DNA from: Coturnix japonica
Taxonomy: Eukaryota; Chordata; Aves; Galliformes; Phasianidae
Assembly: GCF_001577835.2 (NCBI RefSeq)
Contig: NC_029518.1
Coordinates: 27,772,532-27,836,531 of the forward strand
Reading direction: 5' to 3'
Length of the DNA: 64,000 nt
Position numbers and translations under genes: made by a program. Below are positions 24,956 through 44,061 of the stretch, in pieces; the stretch's first letter is position 1; each line of letters starts with the position of its first letter. The notes below the pieces were generated by a model. The model searched no databases. It had not been told where the DNA came from and worked only from the letters and a program-made list of their open reading frames with translations.

Positions 24956-25390
24956 TCCTGCGAGGACAGACGGGACTGAAAAGTTTGGGATGGAAGGGGG
25001 TTAGAATGCAGAAAAGATGAGTGTGCCTTGGGAATCTACACACCCTCCTGCCCCTGCTGTTCCACCTGCACCCTCTACTTCCCTCCTGGCCTCAGACATT
25101 TTGAACCTCTGAGCTGACGTGGCTCCTGGCTCTTAGCAAAGGCTGGGTGTATTTATTGTGTTGTGAGGTTTTTAACATTCTGTGACTTCATGCTAGACAC
25201 AAGGGGTTTTTTTAAATGGTTTTTAGAGCCTTTTTTTTTTTTGTAGGAATGTTTAAAGCTGTCTCTGAACCAGTTGTGTTACACCTCTGAATGTCAGTAA
25301 AGCTATTCCAGTTTCATACCCACGGTGTCATGACTTTGTTTGTATTCAGCCTTCCTCGCTCCAGCTGCCAGAAAGAAAGTGCAGCCAATG

Positions 25391-25461
25391 AATGCCCCGG
25401 TGGCACAGTGGTAGAAGTGCCGCTTGCAACACGGAGGCCCAGGTTCAAATCCCCCCTGTGG
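25391..25461 (+). repeat. tRNA-derived SINE head or tRNA pseudogene
   Basis: The sequence has the layout of a tRNA: an A-box-like tggcacagtggtagaa inside a perfect 5-bp D-stem (ggcac/gtgcc), a seven-base anticodon loop ttgcaac, and a B-box ggttcaaatcc. The acceptor, anticodon and T stems do not pair properly, so it is not a working tRNA gene. The general look is Gly/Cys-tRNA-like. About 100 bp of non-tRNA sequence follows (to about 25560), ending in an A/C-rich stretch, which would suit a SINE body. It lies between the XPO5 and POLR1C 3' ends. Confidence 0.6.
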
Positions 25462-25739
25462 ATTCTAGAGCACGTATTTAAACCCCACCATCCCTACTAC
25501 ACAAAGAAGCCCAGTACTATAAGACAACCCAGCTACCACACTGAGACATCTTCAAAACAGACATAAACTGACAGTGACTTCAGTTCTCATGGGCCTGCTG
25601 CTAAGAGCTTTACTACAGTGCCTTACTGGTCCTCTTCACACACTGCCTGCATTCTAAAACAAGTATTACTTGGCTTCAGCCCTGCTGCCACTTTATTTTT
25701 GTATGGTACAGTCTCACAGTTGTTAACTGCACAGAAGCA

Positions 25740-25933
25740 GGCAGAGGTAAAAGCAAGCTTTTATTTCAGTGCATCTCCTCACTGAGGCTCATCACACACG
25801 AAACAAAGAGATGGTCCCAGGGCTCTTAAAAAAATCCATCTCCAAATTCATGCCTAGGGCAGAAGAACCACTCCTGCCGGCCAGAGCAAGAAGCCCAAAA
25901 CAGCAGCACAGGGTTCTTGGTTGTACAGCTCAC
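25740..25933 (-). other. POLR1C: POLR1C 3' UTR
   Basis: Untranslated sequence after the POLR1C TGA (25934-25936, read on the minus strand) down to a minus-strand aataaa at 25760-25765. The transcript probably ends near 25740. XPO5 converges from the other side, leaving roughly 0.4-1.7 kb between the two 3' ends depending on the XPO5 poly(A) site. Confidence 0.7.
25760..25765 (-). terminator. POLR1C: POLR1C poly(A) signal
   Basis: The plus strand reads tttatt, giving aataaa on the minus strand 169 bp after the stop codon. Another minus-strand aataaa lies at 25692-25697. Confidence 0.75.
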
Positions 25934-33443
<7,510 letters not shown>

Positions 33444-33820
33444 TTGCACAGTTTCGGACTTGCTTCCTTCACTACTTTCAGGGCTGCATAGGGCTGCAGC
33501 AGCCTGCTGCCTCTTAGGAAAGGAACAGAACAGCCAGGATAAGACTTAGTTTTGTTTTGCTTTCCTGGACTGTCCTTTGGGTTGCAGTTCTGCACAGCTG
33601 CGTGGACAGCACCTCCATGACTCAGGAGGACTACGCTCTTCTACCCACCCAGATCTGGGCTGTCTTGAGTAGAGTGGTTCTATTGCCTGCATGTTTAGCT
33701 GGGATTTCCTAGCTCGGTTAGTCCCTTACCCCTCTTTCTGCTTGCTCATGTAACCCCAGGAGTGTCTGCTCTGTTCCCGTCCTGAAGAGGGAAGAATTAA
33801 ATGATGTTGGTTTTGAATGA
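33444..33820 (+). other. YIPF3: YIPF3 3' UTR
   Basis: Sequence from the TAA (33441-33443) to just past the variant poly(A) signal attaaa at 33796-33801, which is followed by the GT-rich tgatgttggttttgaatgatgtc. About 0.37 kb. Confidence 0.7.
33796..33801 (+). terminator. YIPF3: YIPF3 poly(A) signal (attaaa)
   Basis: Second-commonest vertebrate signal variant, in gaagaattaaatgatg, with GT-rich sequence downstream. No aataaa occurs between the stop codon and here. Confidence 0.7.
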
Positions 33821-36800
33821 TGTCTTATGTTTGAGCCTGCTTATGTAATGGGAGAGTGTTTTGGGGTCTCTATGCCCTGATTTATCTTGTCTAGACTCAA
33901 AACATAACTCTGCACTTTTGTGCTGTCACATTTCCAAGTGTTTCAGGATAAATGACCTGTCTCGGGCAGCTTTTCCATAGCCTAAAAAGGATTTCAGCTA
34001 CACTGCAGACTTTTAAGAAACATTACGATATTTAACCATATTCTCTTCCTTGTCACGTTCCAGATTGATCCCTCTCTTTCCATTTGGTCAAGCTGCTATC
34101 TCACCTCACTATCCCATCTCCTGTACATGTCAGAAATGTATCTGTCCTTGTGTTTTCACACCTTTCTGTATGTTTTTGTATCACTCCCCTGCCTGAGTTG
34201 CTCTGGGATAGCAGTTCTGACTGCAGTCAGCATGTCTGTGAGCAGGGAGGCTCCACTAAGGAAAGGGAAGTAAGTAGAACAGCCCAGGCTAGGCTTACCT
34301 GCACTGTAACTCACAATTGAATAGTTCAGCTGTAGTCTTCCCTCATTGGTCTGAAAGTGTTAAGCTGTCAGCTGGTTTCTGGCTTTCCGTCTGTCCTGGA
34401 AGAAAGGAGCCACACCTAAGGAGCTGACACTCATACTGGAGAGAAGACAAAAAGTCCTCTCCGGATGTGCCTACAATCAGCACAAGGCAGATAGCATGGC
34501 AGAACTGCACTCCCCTTTGTTTTATTAGTGGGAGAGGATACTACTGTCGAGATAAAATTCAAACTAGAGCCAAGGCGTGATGAAAAAGAGGAAAACAGTG
34601 CCAGCTACTGCAGTCAGACTGCTCCAGTTACAACAGTGTCACCAGACAGGACTTGAGCATTTCAGTCACAGACCTCCTTTCCACTGTTGCTTATTCCCGA
34701 GTTCATTATTTCTTTCCCTCCCAAGATCAAGAAGTTAATCTGCTCACACGTGCATAGTAGACACATTCTCTGACTTTCTCCCCCAGCTCCCAACTTATTT
34801 TGGCTGAAGAACACAAGAACAAGTTGCTTGGGAGCATCAGCTACACTATGTGGGCCATCAACCTCCATGTTACTTGGAGCGATTAAGCCACTTTCAGCAC
34901 CTACAGTTTCCATTATTTTCAAACTTAAAAGAATTAGTTCGTAATGCTACAAGTCTGGCACTCCCCTCACTATAACCCTATGGGAGGTTAGCTTATAATT
35001 TTCTGACACACTTCTTGCCCTGGCAGCATAGAATGGGTCTGTTTCTGTTGGTGAAAACTTTTCAAGTGCAGGCAGGGGAAAAGGAAAGGAGAAAGAGATG
35101 ACTGCCACTAGAAAAGCCACTCGGCCAAAATACCACCACTGATCTGTGGGCATCATTAGAGAAGAGCTGTGCTCCTTTTCTACACCCTGCCATTTAGGTA
35201 GGTCAGAACAACAAAGCTGCACCCCGTGTTTTCACTCAAAGCACAGTAATGCTACAAGAGAAGTCTTCATGCTGTCCCTGTGCAGCTTATGTGTCCTGTC
35301 AGCTGGGGACAGATGACAAGAGCAATGACAAACCTCCCTCTCAGATGCTGTGGGACTTGCTCTGCTCCAGTTCCTCAGACCCAGTTTGTTCTCTGTGCAG
35401 CAGCTGGAGCTTGAAACACTTTGTACTACCAGAACTCTGGTGCTCTGCTGAGAGATTCAGCCTTTCTCCTTTTGCTGACAGAGGGGAACATGCTTTTGCA
35501 GAGAAATGCATGTGTGCTGCAGTTCTTTAGAGCACGCTGAGCTCACTGCCTTAGTCAGGTCCCTGTGGGAGGGCAGGTCAGCCTTACACAAGTCCTCTAG
35601 TTATCAGCACAAGTCTTACATCCCCATCATGCCAGACACTCTACCTTTAATGCCTTTGCTTCCTGCTGTGGCTTTTGCAGGAAATCTAAAATAAGTTTCT
35701 CCCTCTTCCCTTGCAGCAAATCTGAAGTAATTCCTCACAGGTGCAGCTGCTGAGGAAGGGTAATGCTACAAGAACTCTGTAAACCCTTTAATTAAAAGCT
35801 GAAATAAATATACAAGGCTGCCACATTAGAAAGAGGAAGGTAAAAATGCTATGGTCTCCTCTCCTCTGCAGTACCTGGGAGACCAACCCTTCTTACAGCT
35901 CATAGCTGCTGCGCTTAGTGTTACCTTAGTTATGTTCTGGGTTATAGGTATGCTGTGTGTTCTCCCATGTGTCTTCCCCCCTATGTCTAATCTCACTCTA
36001 ACTGCTCATCACCTGCTGTTTTTCCCTACTTATGTGTTAGCCATTAATGCCATCAGCCTAGGGGGTCAGCTCTCACCTTCCATGCCCCAGAAGGAAAACA
36101 ATGAATCACCTTTCTCATACCTGCTGGCTAACTGCACGTGACAAGGAAGTACTACCCAGCTCTTGACAAAATACCACTGCCAAGTTTGCCTCCGCAAAGC
36201 CCTCAGTGAGGCTTAGTGAGTCAAGCTTTGAACCCCTTGCTCCTGTACCACTAATCCCAATGGATCTGAGCATAAAGCAAGGCAGGATATTCATCTCCCT
36301 GATGTGCTCTCACCTGACTACATGCACCGGAGATGCCATCACTAGAGCTTCAAAGGCAGGCTGATGCCCTAAGCAGTGCTTCAAGGCTGCTGCTGTCAAC
36401 TGAAGTGGGACGTATCCCAGGGGCTCTCTTCCAAGTGCCTCTCTAATAATAGCCTGCCGAAGGAAGCATGGGTTCATTAGTGCCTGGAGGTGACTGTCAA
36501 GTGAAACTAAGTGCAGTCTTCCACTCAACCTGTGCTGATCAGCAGCTGTTACTTAGGCAGACCATTATGACATTCACTCTGTACCACAGCCCTGCAATAC
36601 ACAGGATCACCTTCTCACCTGAACCGTTTAATGGCATCATAGATCAGAAAGTCCTTTTTTGAAAGCTATCACCAGCACTGCACTGCTGGATGCATACAGC
36701 TGCTTTTCATATCCCAGAACAGATATACTTCCAGGTTGTGGTTCACTCCTGGTGCAGCCTGCAGATGCAATTCGAAGCCCAAGCACCCATGTGCAACAGG

Positions 36801-38159
36801 AAATGCAACGTGCATGGTGACACCTACCTTTGGCTGCAGTCAAAGTCTTTGACATCAGAGTCCAGCTTCTCATCTGCTGCTTACCGTCTCATCCAGGACA
36901 GAACACGTAGCTAGTGGTTCAGGTGACCTGCTCCTCCATTTCACACAACAAAAACTGCTTAACAACCCCCTCCACATTCTATTTTTCCCCTCCTCTCTCA
37001 TGGCATGGCCTGAAAGCAAAGCAGAGGAGCCTGGGTTTGTCCCTTAGTTACCCGGTGGACTAGAATTCATTTGAGTCCTGCCATATACAGCAGCCAGGCT
37101 TCCTCCTTAACAGATTAGCTATGTGCAGAAAGCTGCCTACTTATGTGGTTTAACCTAATTTCCACATCACTGGCTTCCATTCTCAGCTCACTGGAGTTGA
37201 AACAACGGGGGCCCTGCATCATATTTCTCTCCAAGTACAGCATTACAAGAACATGGAAAAGAGCAATTCCCTGATCCAGAAAATTAAAAGGGCATCACAG
37301 ACACCCCTCACATCTCTTATCAGGTTGTGTGCTGCAGAGGTGAGCAAACACACAGCACTTCCCCACCCCCTTCACATGTTCCAGCTACCTCCTGGCACCA
37401 GGCAGGGGACATGATACGGGGCAGGGCTGCTCCCTTACCATGAGCCTGAGGCACATCACTGCTGCCTGAGGACACATCCATGCCCCCAACCCCCTCCTTC
37501 CAGGCCGTACCCAGCACACATCATTCCCTGCTGCGGGAAGGAAACCACTGGAAGGATGATAGATGCCCTCATTTCTTCTGCTTCTCCTGTGCACCCAGCC
37601 GTGGCCCAGAACCCTTCACATGCTGCCCTACTTCTCAGAGAGGAAATCACACTAAATTAATCCACCAGGGGCTCCTCACAACCCCAGCGCTACCACCTCA
37701 GCTGTGTGCAGGCTTCCACATCTTCACGCCATAATGCAGCCAGCCAGGGAAGCCAGCATTTCACCCTTTTCCCACAGTTATTTTTGTCAGATCGGCCCCA
37801 GGTTTTGCCCCCCGGGCCATCCGCCCCACACGAACTCGTTCCACTCCCCCCCAGACACTCACTCACCTCGGCCAGCAGGGCCCAGCAGAACTCCAACCCC
37901 ACCAAGGGGCAACAAGAAGCCTCCAGCCCAACCTTCCACCTCGCCCTCCATACGTGCTGTGAACCCACTGTAAAAAGCCCCGTCCCGCCTGCAGAGCACC
38001 AGCCTGGGCTCACACTGACCTGCACAGCGCTGTGCTACATGCACCTGGACCAGCACCCAACAGCAGTGGGTGTCAGTGGATCAATCATTGTGGGGTACAG
38101 CATGGCCCATGGGCTCCGGCCCATTCTCTGGGCTTGTCCCGCACCGCTGTTCTGTTCTG
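33821..38159. other. Intergenic DNA between YIPF3 and LRRC73
   Basis: About 4.3 kb with no recognisable gene, RNA or mobile element. Open frames here are short and match nothing I know. The right end (from about 37700) becomes C-rich and grades into the LRRC73 CpG island. Confidence 0.7.
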
Positions 38160-38605
38160 AGCAGCAGAGGATGGCGGACACCCCAATGCGCCTCGAGTGC
38201 CGGCGGGGCACAAGATGGCGGCGCGGCCGGCGGGGCGGGACGGAGCCGCTCAGCGTGGGGTGGGACGGGACGGGAGGGGCGGCCCCGCAGGTGCGGGCGG
38301 GGCGGGGCGGGGCGGGGCGGGGCGGAGCTGCTCGGCCCCGGTTGGAGCCGCAGGTCGGAGCGGCGCGTTCCCTCCCCGTCCCCGCTCCGGGTCGGCCCCC
38401 GCCGATGGCTCCCTCGGACCCCTGCCGCCCGATGCGGGGAGCGGGGCGGCCCGGCGGCCGCCGGTAAGGCAGCGCGGTGACGCCCCCGGGGCCGCGGTGG
38501 GCCGGGCCGGCAGTGCCCGGTGGTGGCGGCGTTGGCACTCGCCCCGGCCCGCTCCCTGTCGGCGCCGCGGGGTAGGCGGGCTGCGCCTTCCCGAGCGGGC
38601 GGAAG
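38160..38605 (+). promoter_or_regulatory. LRRC73: LRRC73 CpG-island promoter and 5' UTR
   Basis: An abrupt shift to extreme G+C and CpG content runs from about 38170 into the first coding exon. It contains a full YY1-type motif aagatggcggc (38212-38222), a second atggcgg at 38171, and a tandem array of GC boxes (about 38295-38325). No TATA box is evident. The transcription start cannot be placed exactly; it should lie between about 38160 and 38560. Confidence 0.8.
38295..38325 (+). repeat. Tandem ggggc repeat / GC-box array
   Basis: About five consecutive 5-bp units (ggggc), each junction forming an Sp1-type ggggcgg box. Its regularly spaced G4 runs could fold into a G-quadruplex. Confidence 0.9.
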
Positions 38606-41600
38606 ATGCTGCCGGGGTCCATCCAGATCTCCGGGGAGACGCTGTCGGGCGCGGAGATCCGGGACATCTGCGAGAGCCTGCGGGAGAACTCGGTGCGGCT
38701 GCTGTCGCTGCGCGGCTGCCAGCTCTCGGAGCGAGACTTCGGGCACGTCTGCCGGGGGGTGGCCGAGTCCCGCTCCCTGGCGCAGCTCAACCTCAACCTG
38801 GGCATCGTCTCCAACATCAACCGCGTCAAGCAGCTGGCCGAGGCCCTGAAGACAAACCGCTCCGTCCAGTCCCTCTTGTGAGTAGCGGGGAAGCGGCGGG
38901 GTGCCCGGCCGGGTCTGCCCGGCATGATGGGGACGGGGGCTCCCAGCCAGCCCCGGCGTGACGAGAAACGTCCTTGACGCTGCAGACACCGACCCGGTGC
39001 CCTTCACCGGGCTGGGGGAGCTAGCTCTGCTCCCGGCTGGTTGCCGTGGTGTCGGTTCTGTCTCCCCAAACCTGGGTGTCCCCGGTGCTTGTAAGCACCT
39101 CCCTGAGCCCTGTCAGCGTCCTCCGCTCCCCTTCATCCCTGCTGGGAGAGCAGTGCCTCTGCAGCTGCCGGCTGAGCCCCTCTGCAGGGCCTTCCCAGCA
39201 CGTTTTCCCCATCTGACATTAGGATCTGTCTNCTCTACTCCCTCCCTGTGGGGTTAGCTGGCCCTTGGGCTGCCTCCACGCTGATTTCCCTTTTACCTCT
39301 GCAGCCTCCATGGGAGTCCCCTGACGGATGCAGGCTTGGCTCTCCTCAACCCTGCGCTCTCCATCCATCCCTCACTGGTGGCTCTGGATCTGGGAGACTG
39401 CATGCTGGGTGATGAAGGCATCAACCTCATCTGTGGACTCCTGCCGCCTGATGGGGCTAAGTCTGGTAAGCACGAGGGCTGTGGGCTGCATGGGAGCCAG
39501 TGGAGCTTTACATGGAGCAGATAGACACGGCCACAAATCCTCAGCCCTGGGAGAGGCAGGTTCCATAGCTTGGGCTGAGGGACTTATTTTCCAAACTCAG
39601 GTAAAACAGAAAAGCCAAGTGATGGAGGAGCAGTTCCCATGGGCTTTCTGCTATCATGTGTCCTGCAGGCAGCTTGTTGCTCAGAGACCAACAGGTTGCT
39701 TCTGGTTCATGACAGGAGTGCTTGAAACTGGAGGAGGGGACAGCTTGGGCTTTTCATTTATTATTTTGCACTAGCCTGTTGATAATCACCACAGATAAAT
39801 ACTTGGTGTGCTCCTCACCTCACTCTTGGCTTTACTGTCAGCACCCAGAAATTATCCCTGCTTTTGAGTGCACACATGGAGTGTGTAGATGGTCAGAGCC
39901 TCAGTGCTCAGACCTTTGCAGAGGATGATCTCTAGAGCTTTGAGGCCCCACTTAAAAGGGGAGCTATGACATACTGGGTAACACCACCCCTCTCCCTGGC
40001 ATTCAGAGTGATTTTGACCTCTTCTCCCCAGACTTTTGCCTGCCCATGCTCACAGTGCCATTGGTACTGTTATCTGAGTTGGTCACCTGGGTATGGGCTG
40101 TCCCTGTGATCCTTGCTGACCTGTCGCCTCATGCCACCTCCTCCAAACCCTTTAGCCTGTTGGAGTACAGGGGACACACCTCCTGGTTAGTTGAACTCAT
40201 TCCCTTCTGACTGCTCTGGTGACCTTCAGGTTCTGGTTTGGCTTCTCTCCCCTTTCTAGGCCTCAAGGAACTGACACTGAGTGCCAACCCGGGTGTCACA
40301 AGCAAAGGCTGGGGCCGCCTGGCCATCGCTGTGGCTCACAGCTCCCAGCTCCGAGTGCTGAACTTGGACTACAACCCCCTGGGTAAGCAGATGACCAAGG
40401 AATACTGTGTTCCCACCTGCCCACGTTTGTGCTGTTTGCTTTGGTGGCTTTACAGCCCCCTGCTCCTCCCTTCTCTTTTCTGTGGAGCTGGGGGGAGGAG
40501 AGCCTGGCATGGGTTGCCATAGAAACCAACTCTCTCCAGCTCTACTGCAGGGTGGTGAGGAGGAGACCAGGCCGTGTGTCCCTAACCCAGGCACCAGCTG
40601 GGCACTTTCTACCTTACCAGACCCTGTCAGACCAGGTCACCCTCCAGAGCAGTGAAGGCCCCAGGGTGTTACCTGGTGTCAGCTTGGTTTTCCTCAGGAG
40701 AGGATGTGTCATAGTCCTGTGTCCCTAGGAAATGCCAAGAGAACACCCTGGGGTCTCTTTCCTTCACTGGCATTGATCTCTAATGCTCCCAGTCCTGCTG
40801 CATCCACCCCAGAAGTCTCCCTGCTTTCCAAGGTGACAGCCCATTAGCTGGCACAGGCCTCAGCCAGGCTCTAACTTTCCCTTAGGCTATTCCAAGTCCT
40901 TACAGTGCATCATGAAATGTCCTCACAGCCTTGAGTAGGAAGGAGATGTGGGCAGATGCAGATCCTTGGGGAATAAAATGCATTTCCCTCAGTTAACTTT
41001 TCCTTTCCTGAGGTAGCCAAGACTTGCCAGAAGTTGTCCAATGGCAGAAATCTGCAGAGGGTGTTTCCATGACAGCCCCAACCCCACAAGAGCAGGGGTT
41101 GTATGTGAGCAGGTGCTGCTCACAGCCCTGGTTTGCTTCTCTTCTAGGTGACCAGGTAGCAGGGATGCTTGCTGTCGCTGTGGCTTCCAGTCGAACCCTT
41201 GAAGTTTTGGATTTGGAGGGAACAGGACTCACCAACCAATCAGCCCAGGTAAGGAAACCTGTTACTCTTACAGCATCACTGCAGTCTAAAGGACACAGGT
41301 CCTGACCATCTATATAGAGGCAGAACACCTTTCTTCCCTTCCACCTAGAAGTGCTGCTGCCGCTTTCCCCTGGCCTGTTGCGTTCAGCCACAGGAGGAAC
41401 TTAGAAGCCACATCTCCAGCCCTAGGGCTCTTTTGCCTCCTTCAAGTCAGCCGGGAAAGGTCACATAACTGTGTTTAGTGAATTTGTAGCGGAGGATCAG
41501 AGCTGAAGCACTGTGTACAGATGGGGCCGAGTCATGGTAGCATAGGCTTTCCCCTGAGAGATGGGACTTGCCTGGGTATGTGGAAGCAACAGGGTGTAGA

Positions 41601-43733
41601 GCAGTCCACTTCTCTTTGGATGGAGCAAGAAAATCTAGGCTCAGCTCTTCCCACAAGAAGATGGAAAGTCCTCAGGCTCTCAGAAAGTCTGGCAAAGGGA
41701 GGTCAAAGCTAAGGGACAGTGGAGGTAAGAAGAGGAAGGGCTGGAGTTTGCAGGAAGATGGTGCTGAAACTCTTGCTGTTGAACCTAGCTGCTGTTTATG
41801 CTTCTCGTCAGTCTGCTTATCTCACTCTCTGCTCAGACCTTGCTAGACATGGTAGAGAATTACCCCACGGCCCTACGGACACTCATCCTGTCAGAGAACA
41901 ACATCAGTCCTGAGCTGCAGCAGCAGATCTCTGACCTGCTCTCAGAAGGCGAGGAAGAAGAGGAAACGGAAGCTCGTGAAGTCACAGCCAGGGAGAAGAA
42001 CCCCTGGATCTGCCAGAACAGTAAGAGCTCTGGGGCCTGGCACAGTGGGGTTGGAAGGCAGGACTAGGGGGTGCATGGGGTGGTTCCTAGTGCCATTTAT
42101 CTCTCAGGGTGGGGTTGGTTTGAGATATCTGTCCCTTATCCCCCTGAGCTGAAATCCAGACAGCCTTTAGCTATGACCTTCACGTTTAATAGTGTTGGGC
42201 TGAGCCATGCTTGGAAAAGGAACTTACAAGGACAATGCGGCTGCAGCAGAGAGTAGGAACAGTATCTCAGAGGTGTTTTTCCCTATGCTAAAGGAATTAA
42301 ATCTTTATGCAGTCTGAAATCCATGGGCAGGAACATTAAAATCTCAGGGGTCTTTGCCAGATATCCTAGCCAAAACTCATGTCACTCCTCACTGCTTCCA
42401 GAACTGGCACAGGATCCTGTCCCTGTGGCCCAAGCTTGTGAGAGTTTAGCCAGGTGCCACAGCCTGTCTGTGCAGTGGCTTGTAATAGAAATGAAGGTAT
42501 ATGAAGGACATACCAATAGGCTGTTGTGTGCGTGTACACAATATTGTATGTTGTCATATCTGCGTTATGATCCTGCTGGTTGGTTGGTCGGTCTGTTTGT
42601 TTTCCCTCCTACCTCAAATCTTTAATTAACCTTCCTCCCTCCTCCCCGTTCTACTAGCAGACTAGCAGACAAGCACAACCACTCTAAGGACCTCAAAACA
42701 TCTGGTTCTTCGGTTGTTAGAGCCCTAAATCTCCCTTGCTGGCAGCTCTGACCAAGTTCGGGACCCAGTTTTTAGTAACAGATTCCCCACAGCAATTTTG
42801 AATGTGTATGATCTGGACCTAAAGCATTTGGGTGCTAAACATCTCCCCCATCACAACCAGAAAAAACAGGTTTTTTTGCTGTTTGTAAAGTATTCTGGAT
42901 GAGAAACTGGTACTCTGTTGGTTTCTGACTTGGTGTGCATGCCCATCCTCTTGCACCAGAGTCACTTGGCCAGGGGAGAGTTGCCGAGCTCCTGGCTGGG
43001 GCTCCGTAGTACTGCAAAGCCAGAAAGCTGTCCTCACCTTCCTGGAGCCAGGCTGAGGAGGGCTGCACAAACCCTATGTTCATGCAACAAAGCAAAGCAG
43101 GAGTTCCAGATCTCTGCTGCCACAAAATGTCTGTTTGCCTGCTGCCTTCCTGGGAAGGCTGTGTTACCACCCTAGGTGGATTCAGGCTGTGGGCTGCCTG
43201 ACAGCTCATCCCAGCTGGACACTGGCTTTAGAGCTGAAATGATTCCATTCATCACATGCAGGTTTAATGGGGAAGAGCTGACTAAACACACAGCTGGGTC
43301 AGCAGGACCAGTAACTGCACGTATGTGTCAGGAAGGTGCAGGGGGGCTAGGAGGATCAGAGCTATGTTCCTGACAGCTGAGTACCCCAGGCTGCTGGGAC
43401 ACAACAAATACAGGTGCTCACCCTGGTCTCTTGCAGCTCTCTTTACCTTCCCCCTGCCCAGATGCCTCATAACAGTGGCCCCCCTCCCCCATTAGCTGCG
43501 TGACCTGAGCAGGCATAGCTCCTACTTAATCCCCAAATCCTCTCAGCACTTTGCTTCCATCCTGCAGGGCTGCAGTCCTTCATCCTCACCTCTGGATCTG
43601 GAGAGCAGCTCCAAGTCCTCCCGCAGCCCCAAAATCTCACTGTTTTCTCCCTTTCACCGCAGATCCCAGCTCCCAGATGGTCTTGATGACGTCAGGCCTC
43701 GGTGACAGCCTCTTAGCAGAAACAGAGATGTAG
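38606..43733 (+). CDS. LRRC73: Leucine-rich repeat-containing protein 73
   Basis: Small LRR protein of poorly known function. Exons: 38606-38877, 39305-39465, 40260-40382, 41148-41248, 41837-42020, 43663-43733; 912 nt, 303 residues plus TAG (human 316). The start MLPGSIQISGETLSGAEIRD matches human MLPSSIQISGEPLSGAEVRD. Seven leucine-rich segments can be read in order: VRLLSLRGCQL, LAQLNLNLG, LVALDLGDCML, LKELTLSANPG, LRVLNLDYNPL, LEVLDLEGTGL and LRTLILSENNI. An acidic stretch (EGEEEEETEAREV) follows, then the conserved tail PSSQMVLMTSGLGDSLLAETEM. The acidic linker is shorter than in human, which accounts for the length difference. All introns are ordinary GT-AG. One undetermined base lies in intron 1. 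Confidence 0.96.
39232..39232. other. Single undetermined base (n)
   Basis: The only ambiguous base in the window, in LRRC73 intron 1 within ggatctgtctnctctactcc. An assembly feature, outside any exon. Confidence 0.99.
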
Positions 43734-44042
43734 CTGGGCTACTCTGCCTGCTTCTGCCAAGGAGAGTGCCGCACGCATGGCACACCGGGGGGGCACACAC
43801 CCACCAGCTCCATGCCTCCGGTGAGCTGCCCCTGGGGTCTCCTCACGCATTTCACGTCCTGTCGATGCTCCTTTGACTCTCTGAGCATTGGAGCCTGGTC
43901 CAAGTGAACCTCTACACATCTCCGTGTCGTCACACGCCCCGTCGGCTGCTTGTGGTTGTCCGGTTGCTGCATGTGTCGCTCACACTGCCCTGCCTCTCCC
44001 CATGCCTGGCTGTGCCCTGCGGGGCGCAGGCTGTATTTATTC

Positions 44043-44061
44043 AGATGTGTATAAGAGACAG
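44043..44061 (+). other. Tn5 mosaic-end (Nextera adapter) sequence, artefact
   Basis: agatgtgtataagagacag is an exact copy of the 19-bp engineered Tn5 mosaic end used in transposase-based sequencing libraries. No natural vertebrate element has this end alone, and no Tn5/IS50 sequence is beside it. The usual read-1/read-2 adapter extensions are absent on the left, which fits a half junction adapter left in a mate-pair or chimeric read. Confidence 0.95.

Larger units (their letters stand above)
23866..25320 (+). other. XPO5: XPO5 3' UTR and downstream DNA
   Basis: The stop codon at 23863-23865 is followed by untranslated sequence. The nearest canonical poly(A) signal is aataaa at 23970-23975, giving a short 3' UTR of about 120 nt. 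A second aataaa at 24950-24955 and an agtaaa at 25296-25301 followed by GT-rich sequence could end longer forms. Which one is used cannot be told from the sequence. Confidence 0.7.

Noticed and set aside
25391-25461. Functional tRNA gene (GCA anticodon position)
   Set aside because: Anticodon, T and acceptor stems do not pair, so it is kept only as a SINE head or pseudogene.
33821-38159. Possible extra gene between YIPF3 and LRRC73 (frames at 35851-36141, 37480-37734 and others)
   Set aside because: Short frames without similarity, coding bias or paired splice sites; human has no gene here.
38035-39007. Antisense frames of 296 and 308 residues and plus-strand frames of 253-254 residues around the first LRRC73 exon
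   Set aside because: CpG-island shadow frames; the LRRC73 frame is fixed by homology and splice phases.
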